Shown: piece by piece, positions 13,401-29,671 of the stretch
How positions within the stretch are numbered: the stretch's first letter is position 1
Layout of the letters: every line of letters starts with the position of its first letter
Origin: Gadus chalcogrammus
Taxonomy: Eukaryota; Chordata; Actinopteri; Gadiformes; Gadidae
Assembly: GCF_026213295.1 (NCBI RefSeq)
Contig: NC_079424.1
Coordinates: forward strand, 20,790,867 to 20,854,866
Length of the DNA stretch: 64,000 nucleotides
Reading direction: 5' to 3'
Position numbers and translations under genes: made by a program
The notes under the pieces: model-generated
What the model saw: the letters and a program-made list of their open reading frames with translations, nothing else
Databases searched by the model: none
Told to the model about the DNA's origin: nothing

Positions 13401-14097
13401 TGGTGCTACGAGTCTCGGCGGGTCGTGGGGTGTATCCGGTGCCGTCGCTCAGCCGCTGGGCCACCTGCCAGTTCTCGAGCTGTCTGACGAGGTCGTCCAC
13501 CGTGTCGGGATGGTGGTGGGCCAGTTTCCTTCGGGCACCCGGCGGGAGCTGTCGGAGCGTATTGTCTATCAGGACTCGGTCCCTAGGGCTGGGTCCCTCT
13601 CCGGTTGACAGCCACCGCTTTACTAGGCGGCTCTGCTGGGCAATCTGCGTCCGCACCGGGCCCCGGACGTCGAATCGCCAGTCGTGGAGGCGTTGTGCCC
13701 GGGCCGCGAGGTTGTGCCTGTAATAGGCCAGTATCGTCTGCTTCAGGGCTGGGTACTGGCGGGCGGTCTCCGCCGACAGGTCCTGGCTCGCCTGCTGGGC
13801 TGGTCCGGTGACGAATGGCGTCAGGATATGGGCCCACTGCTCCTCTGGCAAGCTCTCCCTCTGGGCGGCCCGCTCGAAGACCTTTAAATACGCCGCGACG
13901 TCGTCATCAGGCCCGAGCTTGGTGAGCCGGCTCGTCGGGGCGGTGATCAGGGCGTCGCGGACGGCATGCTGGGTGAGCCGGAGCACTGCTTCGCGGAGCA
14001 GGGCTAGGCTCTCCGCCGTCTCCCGCTGCCGGTCGGCGGCTTGCGCCTGCTGCTGACGCTGGGCGGCGGCGGGGGCGGCCCCCTCCGGGTTCTGCAT
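13225..14097 (-). pseudogene. Gag of the Gmr1-like element
   Basis: Begins MQNPEGAAPAAAQRQQQAQA, a Gln/Ala-rich N-terminus, then LTKLGPDDDVAAYLKVFERA and EEQWAHILTPFVTGPAQQAS, a SCAN-like capsid region common in fish gypsy elements. The start lies 73 bp after the LTR. The frame is open for 290 residues, but the zinc knuckle that should end it is in another frame. Confidence 0.8.
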
Positions 14098-14169
14098 GTC
14101 GGATTGGGGAGATTCTTTACCGGGGTTTTGTAGTGGGGTCTTCTCAGCTTGCCCGCATCCTCCACCATA

Positions 14170-14535
14170 TGTGGTAACCCGGTCCTTGGAAGGTCGGGTT
14201 CCAGGTATGGATCACACTGGGTCAAGGTTTAAAGCCGTTCGCGGCGTTTATTGCACCAGACAGACACTGTTCAAATGGAGTACAATCATTTAAGTTCTAT
14301 AGGGTCTCCGTGAGCCTCTATCTCCTCGTCGCTGCCGTGCTGCCCTCCTGTCTGTCCTCGACCTCCTTTTAACATGGCTCCTCTGCCACCAGCCAGGTGT
14401 CCCCCAAACACACTGATTGGGGAGGTGAAAGGGCTGCTCTCGGTCGCCGTCTGGTGGTTGACGGCGGTACACGCCGTCTACCACTGTACCTCGGCCCCGC
14501 CCGGGCCGAGGTTTAAGGGGCGGGATGCCACAACA
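14170..14535 (-). repeat. 5' LTR of the Gmr1-like element
   Basis: 366 bp; on the minus strand it starts TGTTGTGGCATCCC and ends GGGTTACCACA, with an AATAAA signal at 14252-14247. It is followed by TA and the primer-binding site. No matching 3' LTR was found in the window. Confidence 0.8.
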
Positions 14536-15092
14536 TATCCTGTACATTTCTTGTAAAGACACCTGTTAGATATTTAGAGCAGCCAAGAGAGTCTGGCTGC
14601 AGACATCCACCCACACGAACTTCCGCTGCAGACATCCCTCAAGAGAGTCTTGCTGGCTGCAGAAATCCACGCACAGAAACATCCACCAGAACACCGGAAA
14701 TCGGAAAATCAAAAAAAAAAAAACGGGCGATACGTAGTGTTTACATAAATGAACCGGCGTTATGTTATGTTTTTACATAAATGAACGTAGCTTGACGGTC
14801 CGACGCATGGAAATAATCCAACATGTTTGTAAATTTCCCTGTACTGGGGCATGTACAGGGGTGGACTGGCCATCCGGCATACCGGGCATCGTCCCGGTGG
14901 GCCGTTGACCCAATACGGGCCGGTCCGGTCCGCTATGTTTTGTTTTTTTCTCTCTCTTGTTATGACTGTGGTCATTCTTTTGTTCGGTCTGCTGTGTGCT
15001 TGTGTGCCCTGTGCCTTTTTCTTTTTGATTTTGACATGCAGAGATGAGTGTGCCAGGACGTGGAGATGATTGGTGGACAAGGTTCGAGTCCT
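14536..15092. other. Non-coding; fragment of a hAT-like end at 14856
   Basis: No gene seen. At 14856 the sequence CAGGGGTGGACTGGCCATCC is the common left end of a fish hAT family (compare the element at 58496-58718). Its right end was not found, possibly because the next element inserted nearby. Confidence 0.45.
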
Positions 15093-16278
15093 GGGGTCTC
15101 ATTTATAAAACTGTGCGTGGGATCGTTACTAAAAATGTGCGTACGCCCAGAAGCCAAGTTTTGCGTGCTCCAAAAAATATTCAGACTTATAAAACCCTGC
15201 GTACGCACACCGTACGCAATCTTTGCTTTATAAATCACAGAGTGCCTACAAGTGTGCGCAGCTGAATCAGCTTCACGTTCCGCCCTGTACACGCCCCTTT
15301 TTAACCATAAATGGTCAATGCAAATGACCTCATGAATTCGATCTGCATATAAAACAGAGTGAGTGGCAACATGTTGCTGCAGCAGTGAACTTTGTCAGTA
15401 GCACAGAGCGCAAAGTCCCAGAATTAAAAAAGAAGTGGTCTGACATAGAGTTACATATTTTTATGTAGCCTACCAATAAATCGTTATGGTCCCTAAATAC
15501 CCTCTCCCTCCGAATCCTGCCATTTGCATGGTTCGCCAGAAGTGCCATATGGTGCAGCATTACCACGGCGCTCACCTCTGTATTTATAGGGTTACGGTAA
15601 TAAGACTGACGAGAACACCTTGGATAATCAGTTTGTAATCACCCACGTAAAATGTTCTTGAACATTTTTATCCCCTTTTTAATGCCTGATTTGTCATGAA
15701 AAGCATCAAGAGTAACGGACAACGATTGTGATGAGGAGTGTGGCTTGGTTTTTCACACTTGGAATTTAATTGACATTTGATTATGTGTTTACAGTGTCAC
15801 ATAAAAATATTATGTTATTGACACATGTTGGACAGATGCTTTATTCCATGCAGTCGCGCCGTCAGTGGACAGTATGGAGTGACGGGATTAAATATAGAGA
15901 ATTTATTTTTATTTATATTCTAAGGAGATGTTTCTGGAGTTATAACTGAGAAATAACGCAGTGGACTTAAATTATTCTGATTAGGATTTAACGCATGATA
16001 CGGGTTGAAATTAAATTTCTGAAGGGTGATGATAAAACATAATCGTTCTTCTCACTCTGCAATTCTTCGGTCTGACTTCAGTTCACCACCACACCGTCTG
16101 TCTCGCCAATTCTCCTTTTCCTCCAAACCATGCATACGCATGGGTCAGAGTCTGCTTAGGGCTGCGCACATTTTCCCGTCAAGTTGGTTTTTTATAGATC
16201 ACAACCTTGGCGTGGAAAGTCACGTACGCCAATTTCAGCCCCGTTTTGTGCGTACGCAACCTTAGTACATGAGGCCCC
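15093..16278. mobile_element. Harbinger-like non-autonomous element with TGCGTACGC motifs
   Basis: Imperfect inverted ends: GGGGTCTCATTTATAAAAC at 15093 and, inverted, GGGGCCTCATGTACTAAGG at 16278. Both subterminal regions are rich in TGCGTACGCA motifs (15140-15215 and 16225-16260). About 1.2 kb, no transposase frame. Superfamily is inferred from similarity to common fish repeats. Confidence 0.65.
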
Positions 16279-16792
16279 AGGCCTGTAAGCATGGCTTGCT
16301 GTTGCAAGCGCACCAAAAACCCTCTACTTTAACTCTGAAAAACATTGTAGCATACATCATGGTCATGCTTTTTGCGGTTCAATTTTAATGTTTTGTGCCT
16401 TAATGAATTCTACCGTTGACGTACATTTGGATTCTGTCTAGCACATTTCTTTAACCTTCAACTTTTCTACTAGTGTATGTTTGTTCAAACCACTTTTCCT
16501 GATGACTTTCAAACCTTTCAGATGTACTTTTTAGAAATTATCACCCAATTTATACACAGTCCTAGTTTCACATTAGATCTCGTCTCTTGTAATATGCGTG
16601 AATGCTGTGTCTAGTGCGATACTTTCCATACACTTTCTTCTCTCCATCCGCCTGGACACTCCTCCACCTCTCTCTCTGCTTCCTGCCTCTCATCCGCATC
16701 ACGGGCTGTCCTTTGAAGTGCCTGTCCCCACGTCTCTGAGACTCTCCTTTGTCTCTTTGTTCAGGCCACTTCCTTGTGGCTACACAGGCACC
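16279..16792. other. No gene seen; pyrimidine-rich before 16793
   Basis: AT-rich, then a CT-rich stretch from 16630 to 16760 leading into the candidate first exon. Confidence 0.45.
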
Positions 16793-16874
16793 ATGCAGGC
16801 CACCACTCTGGTGCTGTTGGTCCTGCTGGACTGTCTCCTTGTGTCGTCCAGCAGACCGTTCCGTAGCTCTTCAG
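16793..16874 (+). CDS. Candidate first exon of a secreted protein (unrecognised)
   Basis: ATG in a good initiation context (CACCATGC) opens 27 codons, MQATTLVLLVLLDCLLVSSS then RPFRSSS, a convincing signal peptide with hydrophobic core and small residues before a likely cleavage site. It ends at a GT donor (TCTTCAG|GTGGGC). The shape (short leader exon, phase 1) resembles first exons of secreted peptides or proteases, including the protease at 1321. No continuing exon was recognised downstream, so it may be a pseudogene relic or a chance frame. No function assigned. Confidence 0.3.
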
Positions 16875-17879
16875 GTGGGCCTCCCATGGTCTGTAACTTC
16901 ATAAAGTCTGATGTAGAGGAGTCGTGACGTGGGGTATTTGCATTGGATTGGGCCAATGGTCGGGCTGAAAGCAGGAGGAGGAGGAGCGTTGTCCAGGTCC
17001 GGATCTATTTGAACAAAACTAGATGCAGATGGGTTATCTTTCTCCCAACCCCTTTCCTTATCTTGTCTTGCCTTACGTTCTCATCTTTGTGTTCGTTAAT
17101 TCACCTTCTTGCCATTTGGCCATAAAACATTAACAAAATATCATAATACAGCATTTTCAATATTAGGCAACACACTTCTGTTGTCCCCGTCACGTTGTCA
17201 GTCGGGGGTCAGTCGGGGTCAGTCAGGGTCATGTCATGGCTGTGTGATATGGTTGACCATTAAACTGGTTGTGATAGATTGTAATAATCGAGTATCCACT
17301 GTCTACAATAGCTCGTTGTTTAAAATAACCATATATAATTCTTATTTTATTTATTTATTTTAAGCAATGTTCTTCTCCCTTGGAGGACAAAATTAGTCAT
17401 ATTATGTATTGAATTCCCAAAAATAAAATGCACAGCAACATAAATTAAAACTTTTCTCTTCCTTCTCTGACTCCAACAACCGTTTTAAGCTAAAACTCCC
17501 TATCAGGAAAGCCCAGTTTATACCAATATTTTAAACTCTCCAGAGCTGCTTCACCATGTTTCTCCCGTTCTATTATACATTTTTAGATCCATACACACTA
17601 TTAGTTACTATTATCTAATATCACCGTAACCTCCTTGTTACTACACATATATACATATATTTATTAATGAATGCCTATTATTATTATTTATATATATATA
17701 TGACACCAACCGCGCTTCAACGGGTTTCCCTTTACCGTCCCCGACAGACCCTAGCTGCCCTTTCTGTTACATATATAACCATATATATATGGACGGAACC
17801 GGAGCTTTACCGTATGTTCCTTTAACAGAGTTTCCTTGAACGAGGCCTATCGTTCAGATATAAGTTTACGTTTACCGAA
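16875..17879. other. No gene seen
   Basis: AT-rich with short TA runs. From about 17700 it probably grades into the internal region of the minus-strand retrovirus-like element whose LTR is at 18160. Confidence 0.4.
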
Positions 17880-18159
17880 ACATCTATATACCGTTCCTGT
17901 AACGGATTTCATTATGAAGCTTTAAACAGTATTGTGATCTCACCTGCTGGAATTCTTTTTCCTTTGGATACCGTACTGAAGAACCCCTACTTCCTTCCCC
18001 CACAGACACCCTTTCCTCGACCCCATTAGTCTGGTTACAGTCACCTGGAGGAGAGGTAGAGCTTTGGGACTGAGACAGAATCCTCAGACCTGACTTGGCA
18101 GACACCTGGGGATTTTTTTCGGGATCTTCAGGTTAGGTAACCCGGACGAGCCCCCAAAT
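17880..18159 (-). mobile_element. Primer site and leader of a retrovirus-like LTR element
   Basis: On the minus strand, TGGGGGCTCGTCCGGG at 18157-18142 is the classic primer-binding site matching the 3' end of tRNA-Pro, used by gammaretrovirus-like elements. It lies 2-3 bases after a sequence ending GCGACA, as expected just inside a 5' LTR. The leader continues to about 17880. No gag or pol frame survives in the window, so this is a remnant. Confidence 0.7.
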
Positions 18160-18386
18160 TGTCGCGGCAACTTCTCTATCAGAGTTTGCGTCTAAGACAG
18201 ATGAGATATTTAGATGCAAAAAGCACACGATACTGTAGACAATTGGTGGTCATATATATTTGTAATAAAAGTACAAACAAAGATGCATCACAACATGCAT
18301 CAACAAACAATAAAACAGGCAAACATTGCAATAATCTGAGGCCTCAGATGGGAGTTTATCGTTGCGTCTTACTTCATACTCTAAAG

Positions 18387-18478
18387 CATTGGTTCTCAAA
18401 GTGCGGCCCGCAGGCCAATGGTGGCCCGCAGAAACATACCTGGCGGCCCGCAATGACTATAGATGTAAGTAAAAAATA

Positions 18479-18509
<31 letters not shown>

Positions 18510-20662
18510 TAACAAAATTAATTTAAACATAAATTAAATAAATATAAAGAGAAAAGTCGACTCTCTCTAACATTCAATTAAATCCTGTTACATTTGCTAG
18601 TTTTAATCCGACTGTACATTACTTTGAAAGGATGAACCTCAGTTTTGTGATTTAGACCTCACTTGACCTCCCTCCCAGAGGTCCACGTTGCAATGTTATT
18701 TTTCACCACTGGGATGCTGACGTTTGCCGACCCTCAGTCAAATTTTGGTTTCCTAAATTGGCCCTCAGCTGTCAAAACATTGAGAACCCCTCTTGGGGAT
18801 ACTAAATCATCAAAATCTTATAAACATTTGTTTTGTACTCCAGAGTGACAACAAAGTGCAAAACGATGTGCCATTTCCTATTTATTTGATCAGTTTCAGT
18901 GTGGGGAAACTGTGTTCCCAAAAGGCTGAGCTTACAGGAAAGGTTACAGCAATCTTGCAGTCTAAAGAGTGCAAAGGAAACTTCCCTGTTCTACTGTTTT
19001 GTCCTCATTTCACGACAGCTGCTAGAAGAACAACAAGTCACTTAAGAAATGAAATCATTTTACTTAGCTTCTACTCTTGCAACAGGAGAAATCGTGGCTC
19101 TTTCTCCAAGAGTAGTCGCTGAGCTCTCATTTACCGAGAAGCAGCAGCACAGTGTTTGGGTTAGCCGCTCTAATGCCGCTTTTCCACTGCATGGTACCAG
19201 CTCGACTCGACTCAGCTCGCATTTTTGGCGTTTCCACCACGAAAACATGGTATCTGGTACCTGAAGTGGCTGCTTTTTTTAGTACCGCCTCGCTCTAGGT
19301 TCCAAGCGAGCTGAGCCGATGCTAAAAGGTGACGTCGGCAGACGGCCGGCCACTGATTGGCCAGAGAGTGTGACGAAGTCACGAGAGCGACATGGCAACC
19401 ATGCTGGTAACAGCCATAGCAGCGGCGCAGCCAACATATTCCACTTCTTCAACTTCTTCAACATGCCAGCTAATAATACGAACACGAATACCATCGCATC
19501 GATGTCCTCCATTGTTGTTATGTGGGTTCTGTCCATGTGTGGGTTGCGTAGGTGTTGTTTGCGTCGCGTACAAAAATACGTCACGGCCCTTTCGCGCAGC
19601 CGACCCCGCCCACGTCCAGGAGGTACTATTTGCGGTGGAAAACGACCCGTGCTGCTACCGTGTCGAGTCGTGTCGAGTCGAGTCGAGTCGAGTCGAGTCG
19701 AGTCGAGCTACATGTGCGGTGGAAAAGCGGCATAAGTTACCCGTGTAGAACGTTGCTTCAAATTAGTTCCGTAAAATCAGTAAAATCATAATTATTTTAT
19801 TTGGTCATCACGGGGGGGGCACAGAGGGGGCCAGGGACATGTCTAAAGGGGCACTGGCCCCTGTAGGCCCCCGTGTAGAATCGCCATTAATGGCCCGTGT
19901 TGTAGCAATGTTCCCTATCATGATAAAAGCACCCTGCAAATTCGTAGGCTTGGTTTGTACTCGGGGTATATCCGTCTAGGAAGGATGGTCCATATTGAAC
20001 CTCACCACGATTGAGAGCACGGTGAATCTCCACAATCCAAACCAAAACTCCAGGCAGGTTGTCAGCCCGACATCTAGCCCAGAGTGCCCTACATTTAAAT
20101 AAATAAATTAGAATCAGTTAAATTACTATCTATTGCTTAATAAGGTAACAAAATGGTGATTTAGCTTATGGCGCACTTATGAAAGCCCTTGCGCAATAAT
20201 ATGAATTTTAAGAACTGGTTGATGGTGGTTCCCCACATGTGTAAGATAATGTTAGAATTGCAAAGCAAGCAATTTCTGTTCCCTCTTTCTTCATTTGTCA
20301 CGTGAAGTCGTTCCCCATTTTGTTATACTTTTCCATCATTGCCAGTAATTTTTTTTTATTATTATATCAATATTAATTTAAACAAAAATATCAATATATA
20401 TAAAGAGAAAAGTCGACTATCTCTAGCTTTCTATTAAATCCTGTTATTTGTTAGTTTTAATCCGACTGTACATTACTTTGAAAGGATGAACCTGCAGTTT
20501 TGTGATTTAGACCTCACTTGACCTCACTCCCGGAGGTCCACGGTGCAATGTTTTTTTTCACCACTGGGATGCTGACGGCGTTTCCCGCCTCCTTTGGCGG
20601 CCCTCAGTCAAATTTTGGGTTCCTAAATTGGCCCTCAGCTGTCAAAAGTTTGAGAACACCTG
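18387..20662. mobile_element. hAT-type element with 8-bp target duplication CTCTAAAG
   Basis: CTCTAAAG occurs at 18379-18386 and 20663-20670. Ends: CATTGGTTCTCAAAGTGCGG on the left and, inverted, CAGGTGTTCTCAAACTTTTG on the right. The right end (20343-20662) is also present as a near copy at about 18480-18790, so the element contains two right ends as a direct repeat. No transposase frame was seen. A Harbinger-type MITE (19174-19732) is inserted in it. Confidence 0.8.
19174..19732. mobile_element. Harbinger-type MITE with TAA target duplication
   Basis: Ends TGCCGCTTTTCCACTGCATG at 19174 and, inverted, TGCCGCTTTTCCACCGCACA at 19732. TAA is at 19171-19173 and 19733-19735. It contains a GTCGA pentamer array at 19662-19707 and GGTACC-type motifs near the ends. 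No coding capacity. Confidence 0.85.
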
Positions 20663-21136
20663 CTCTAAAGGTACGCTCTGAAAAGTCCGCTGAATAGCTA
20701 AAGTTAGGAGCTTTTATACACTTAGATCGGATCCTTGAGGGCAGTTGGCCCCCAATAAACCAAAAGCCTTTGTTAACCAGATGTTAATCTATTGATTGAA
20801 GTTTCTTCAGAGGTTGAGAAGGTGGTTGAGGCTGTTCCTTATCATCCTTTGCTTCTCTACGCTCCCCAGGGGGTCAAGTAAAACAGGCCAGAACCAAACT
20901 ACATACAACACGGAAACGGAATGTGAAACCAGATTACATCACATAAAACACTAAGAATTACATTTTAGAAGACCCTGCAAAATAGTACGATTCCAAGAAC
21001 GGAATGTGAAACCAGATTACATCACACGAAACACTAAGATTTACATTTTAGACGACCCTGAACGTAACATGTAGATTTTCCATCACACCGCCCACCCTGG
21101 TTTGTGTTGTGATTGACAGCACTCTCAGCACAATTG

Positions 21137-21616
21137 TCAGCCCATGATTGATCGACAATGACAAACATAGACCAATAGACCAATCCCCTTTTCGGATTCA
21201 GATTTCCCGTCTTCGATAACAGACTGCATCGCCTCTGCGTCTTCCAACACTCGAGCTGTCACTATGGCTGCGTCAGCTTCTCTATGAAGGGTTAGCACTT
21301 CCAACTCTGTGTCTAACCTTATAGTTTCCAATTTATCTTGAGCGTCTCTAGTGGCTCTTTCTGCTTCTCTAACAGCCTTTTCCAATTTTAGCTTAGCCTC
21401 CTGGCTAGCATAAGCTCTCACCTTTGCTGCTTCTGCTTCAGCCCGGGCATGGGCTGCGCTTACTGCTGATGCTGTTGTTTTGTTGCTCCTAGCACTGCCG
21501 ACAGCCGACCTGTTGCTTGTTGCCATCGCGACCACTTCAAAACATCCAAATGCTGCCTTTTCGCTGTAATGTTCTCGTGCAGAGTGTCGAAACTCTGACG
21601 GTTTAGCTCTAAACAC
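21137..21616 (-). pseudogene. Retrotransposon gag-like coiled-coil fragment
   Basis: A 159-residue minus-strand frame; an internal ATG at 21526 gives a more typical start, MATSNRSAVGSARSNKTTAS. It is strongly helical and charged: AHARAEAEAAKVRAYASQEA, then KLKLEKAVREAERATRDAQD, then LEVLTLHREADAAIVTARVL. Such Ala/Glu/Lys/Arg coiled-coil N-termini are common in fish LTR-element gag proteins (BEL/Pao-like or similar), so a transposon origin is more likely than a host gene. The frame stops without the rest of gag. It lies about 70 bp upstream, on the same strand, of the retrovirus-like LTR, but the two may be unrelated. Confidence 0.45.
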
Positions 21617-23899
21617 TGAGCTAAACCGTAGCCAATGAAGACAGAGTCGTAGTAAGCTTGACCTTTTATGATTCCATGATTATCTTTATGGACGGAAATT
21701 CCTGTTATTGACCGACCACAAACCGCTGTTGAAAATTTTGGGGCCTTAGACAGGTGTGCCAACCCTGGCCGCTGCTAGTTTACAAAGATGGGCTCTAATT
21801 CTGGCAGCGTATAGATACAAAATCCAATACAAGAAGTCAAAGCAGCATAGATTACCGATGCCTTATCAAGATTACCTGTGAAGCCTGATGTAGACGTGGT
21901 GTCAAACCCAATTTACAGAGTGTGAAACGTTTATTATTTTCATCAGTTAAAATTTGTTATGCTATCACAGTATTGATACTACATTGGAAGGTAAATGCAT
22001 TTTGTTTTGTTTTCATAGGCTACATGCAGAGCCTGTTAAGATCAACACCACAACGCTTTATGAAGACATTTTGTCTGTTGTCTGTTTCCAGGTATGCTCC
22101 AAAGTGTAATATATAAATAGCAATCTTGTGTTTCAGTTTATATTAATGCAGTTGTTTATCATTTTATAAGATTACTGTATGTATTTGTTTTGTAATGTTT
22201 AAGAAATAATTGTGTTCTTTAGATAAAAAATAATTATTTTGATATAAGAGAGAGCGGCGTGTTGCCGTGAGACAGAGAGCCTGTAAAGATCAACACCACG
22301 CTTTATGAAGACATTTTGTCTGTTGTCTTGTTTCCAGGCCTTCTTAAAAATAAAGAAGATAAAAAGCATGTTGTTTTCCATCAGTTCTTCACTGAATGAC
22401 CACCGTTACACTTGTTTGCCTTTGCGCACATTACCAACATAAACTGAATATTTATCTGTATTCGAGAGATGCCTCAGGCACCGTGTTGTTTTAACAAATT
22501 TGACTATGCATACTATTACAATTTTAATCATCACCGTGATCCGGTGATGGAGTTCGCTATGTTGTGATATAGTTTGTGCGCACTGTCAGCTACGCCCCCC
22601 CCCCCTCCCGCACCCGCTCCCCCCAAGTGTACACCTTGTTTTCCTTGTGTCTCTGAATGAACCACGTGTTGAATATTTACCTCTCCGAGTCAGACCTACA
22701 CCGAAACAAAGATTCCACAGTAGATTAGAAATACATTTCGAGCATTTCAAAATGCTCATAAGATGACCAATGAGTGGCCACATGCTAAAGCAAAGAGTTA
22801 ACTTGACTTGAGCATGAAGGTCATCCCATCATTACAATGATTGATCCATGCTTATGCTTAGGAAAATACTGTAAGTAGCAATGTTTCAAGAATAAATCAA
22901 TGTTTCAAGAAAAGAAAACCCCAAAATATTTGCCGGAAATTCTCTCAGAGGAAACATTTACTAACAAACTAGACGTCATGTTTTTTACTGAACAAAGATT
23001 AAAAAATGGTATCAAAACACATTTTAATGAAGAAATGTTCTTAAAATGTGGCATTTACCATTGAGAATAAGAGAGTATGTTGCTTAGTTGTTATTGCCAA
23101 CAACGTGATTAAAAGCTTGCAGGATCTGCCATTTCTTCGCTGTTTACTTGGTTTGCGCACGCACTATTCTCTACACAGCGCCCCCTACAAATTCGTAGTA
23201 GATATTTTACAACACTGTCGTAACAATTCGTTGACAACCTTTCCCCATACACTTCTACGCTAGCCATGTGCATTTTTTTTCAAAGAAGCTGGCGAAATGC
23301 GTGGAGCCATGTCCGAAGTAGATGTTCATAAAGTGTAGACAAGGTTATAAATTATAATGATGTATTTGTATTGCAATAAACATAAATCCATCCTTTTTTA
23401 TTGTTGATGGGGAGAATTTATATCCTAGATAATAATTGTTTTATCTTTGGTTGAACAGAACAATCAGTGTAAGAGTGTTGGCCAACATAATATATAACGA
23501 TAGCACCGACAGTCGCCTCTTTGGTCCCTTATCAGTCGATTGATCCATGATGAATGCAACTGTTTATATCTAGCCGGTGCCATGTTTGGGGGTGTGTCTG
23601 TGCCGCAAAGCATTTTCAAAACTACAATCTGACTACATTTTCGAGGCGCGATTGGATACTTCCGCTGCGTCACATCCGGATTGTGTCGGTTCCGAACAGA
23701 GCAAGTTTCATATTCGCTTTTTCCTTGGAGAAGCGACAATGGACAATGAAACACCCACCAAACGACCCAGAAATGGTTGTAGAACCATCAGAATAACTCT
23801 CAACCGGCATAATTAATGTAATTTTGGCAAAAAATGTTGCATAGTGTGCCTTTAACATTGTTGGCTCAACGGGCGAGGGGCAGGGCGATGGAGTTAGAA
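21617..23899. other. Mostly non-coding; contains a duplicated exon-like unit
   Basis: A 73-bp exon-like segment at 22019-22091 has an AG before it and a GT donor after it; a near copy lies at 22276-22338. Otherwise there are AT-rich sequence and a C-run near 22598, and no recognised gene. Confidence 0.5.
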
Positions 23900-24390
23900 T
23901 CATGCCAAAACCCTACACACACAAAACGTGTTTTACTCACGCACAACGATTCACACGCACACAAAACGTGTTTTACTCACAAGCATGATGTATTTCTTTG
24001 ATAGGTACATTTCTTATTTGCAAAACAAAATGCACTAGAACTGCAAGCAGTTATACAGGGGTCCAAGAGATGTGCATTTCGCCGGCACAACGCGAAGCAT
24101 GTGTTCAAAACGCTACCGTGAACCTGTGGATAAAAAGGTTTTGACTGTGGGAGGTTCGGTGTGGGAGATATCCCTAAACGTGTTTTCAGAACATTCCTTT
24201 GGCAAATTAGGAGATACACAATTTCCTCGTTTATGGCGCCGCCTTGTGGCGTAATTTTCCAAAGTGAATTTTTTTTCCGAACGCCATTAAGGGTTTGTAT
24301 TTGAGTGTGTGTGGGAATCGTTGTGTGTGAGTAAAACACGTTTTGTGTGCGTGTGAATCGTTGTGCGTGAGTAAAACACGTTTTCTTTGT

Positions 24391-24442
<52 letters not shown>

Positions 24443-24449
24443 GGCATGA
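23900..24449. mobile_element. MITE with about 60-bp inverted repeats and a poly-G end
   Basis: 23918-23978 and 24326-24386 are reverse complements (core GTGAGTAAAACACGTTTTGT, itself palindromic around AACGTGTT). The short outer motif TCATGCCAA (23901-23909) is mirrored at 24441-24449. Between the right arm and that motif lies a run of 50 G (24391-24440) where the left end has only CCCTACACAC. No coding capacity. Confidence 0.75.
24391..24440. repeat. (G)50 homopolymer
   Basis: Fifty consecutive G on the plus strand, 125 bp upstream of the cda start codon. Such runs can form G-quadruplexes and are hard to sequence, so the length should be treated as approximate. Confidence 0.9.
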
Positions 24450-24540
24450 CACCAATAGGGATTGGCTAAACTAGAACCCAACCCCTCCCACACTGGTTGC
24501 ATCGAGGCCAGGATAAGGCAGAGCGCACCACCAACACTAA

Positions 24541-29671
<5,131 letters not shown>

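Larger units (their letters stand above)
10806..14535 (-). mobile_element. Gmr1-like Ty3/gypsy retrotransposon (gag-PR-IN-RT order), 3'-truncated
   Basis: Minus-strand element with a 5' LTR (14170-14535), a primer site starting TGGTGGAGGATGCGGGC two bases after it, gag, CCHC knuckle, protease, integrase, and only then reverse transcriptase. Integrase ahead of reverse transcriptase is the published hallmark of Gmr1-like elements, unlike the RT-RH-IN order of most gypsy elements. It is inactive: there are frameshifts, an internal deletion in integrase, a stop beside the RT active site, and RNase H and the 3' LTR are missing. It ends at about 10806 in the leader of another element. Confidence 0.85.
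18160..21069 (-). mobile_element. Retrovirus-like 5' LTR, split by a hAT insertion
   Basis: Two pieces (18160-18378 and about 20671-21069) make an LTR of roughly 620 bp once the hAT insertion is removed. On the minus strand the upstream piece has a TATA box (GTGTATAAAAGCTCC, near 20720) and two direct copies of a 60-70-bp unit beginning near 20919 and 20999 (GGAATGTGAAACCAGATTAC), which look like U3 enhancer repeats. The inner piece ends GCCGCGACA just before the tRNA-Pro primer site. The outer end at 21069 (TGTTACGTTCAGGG on the minus strand) is a guess. Confidence 0.55.
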
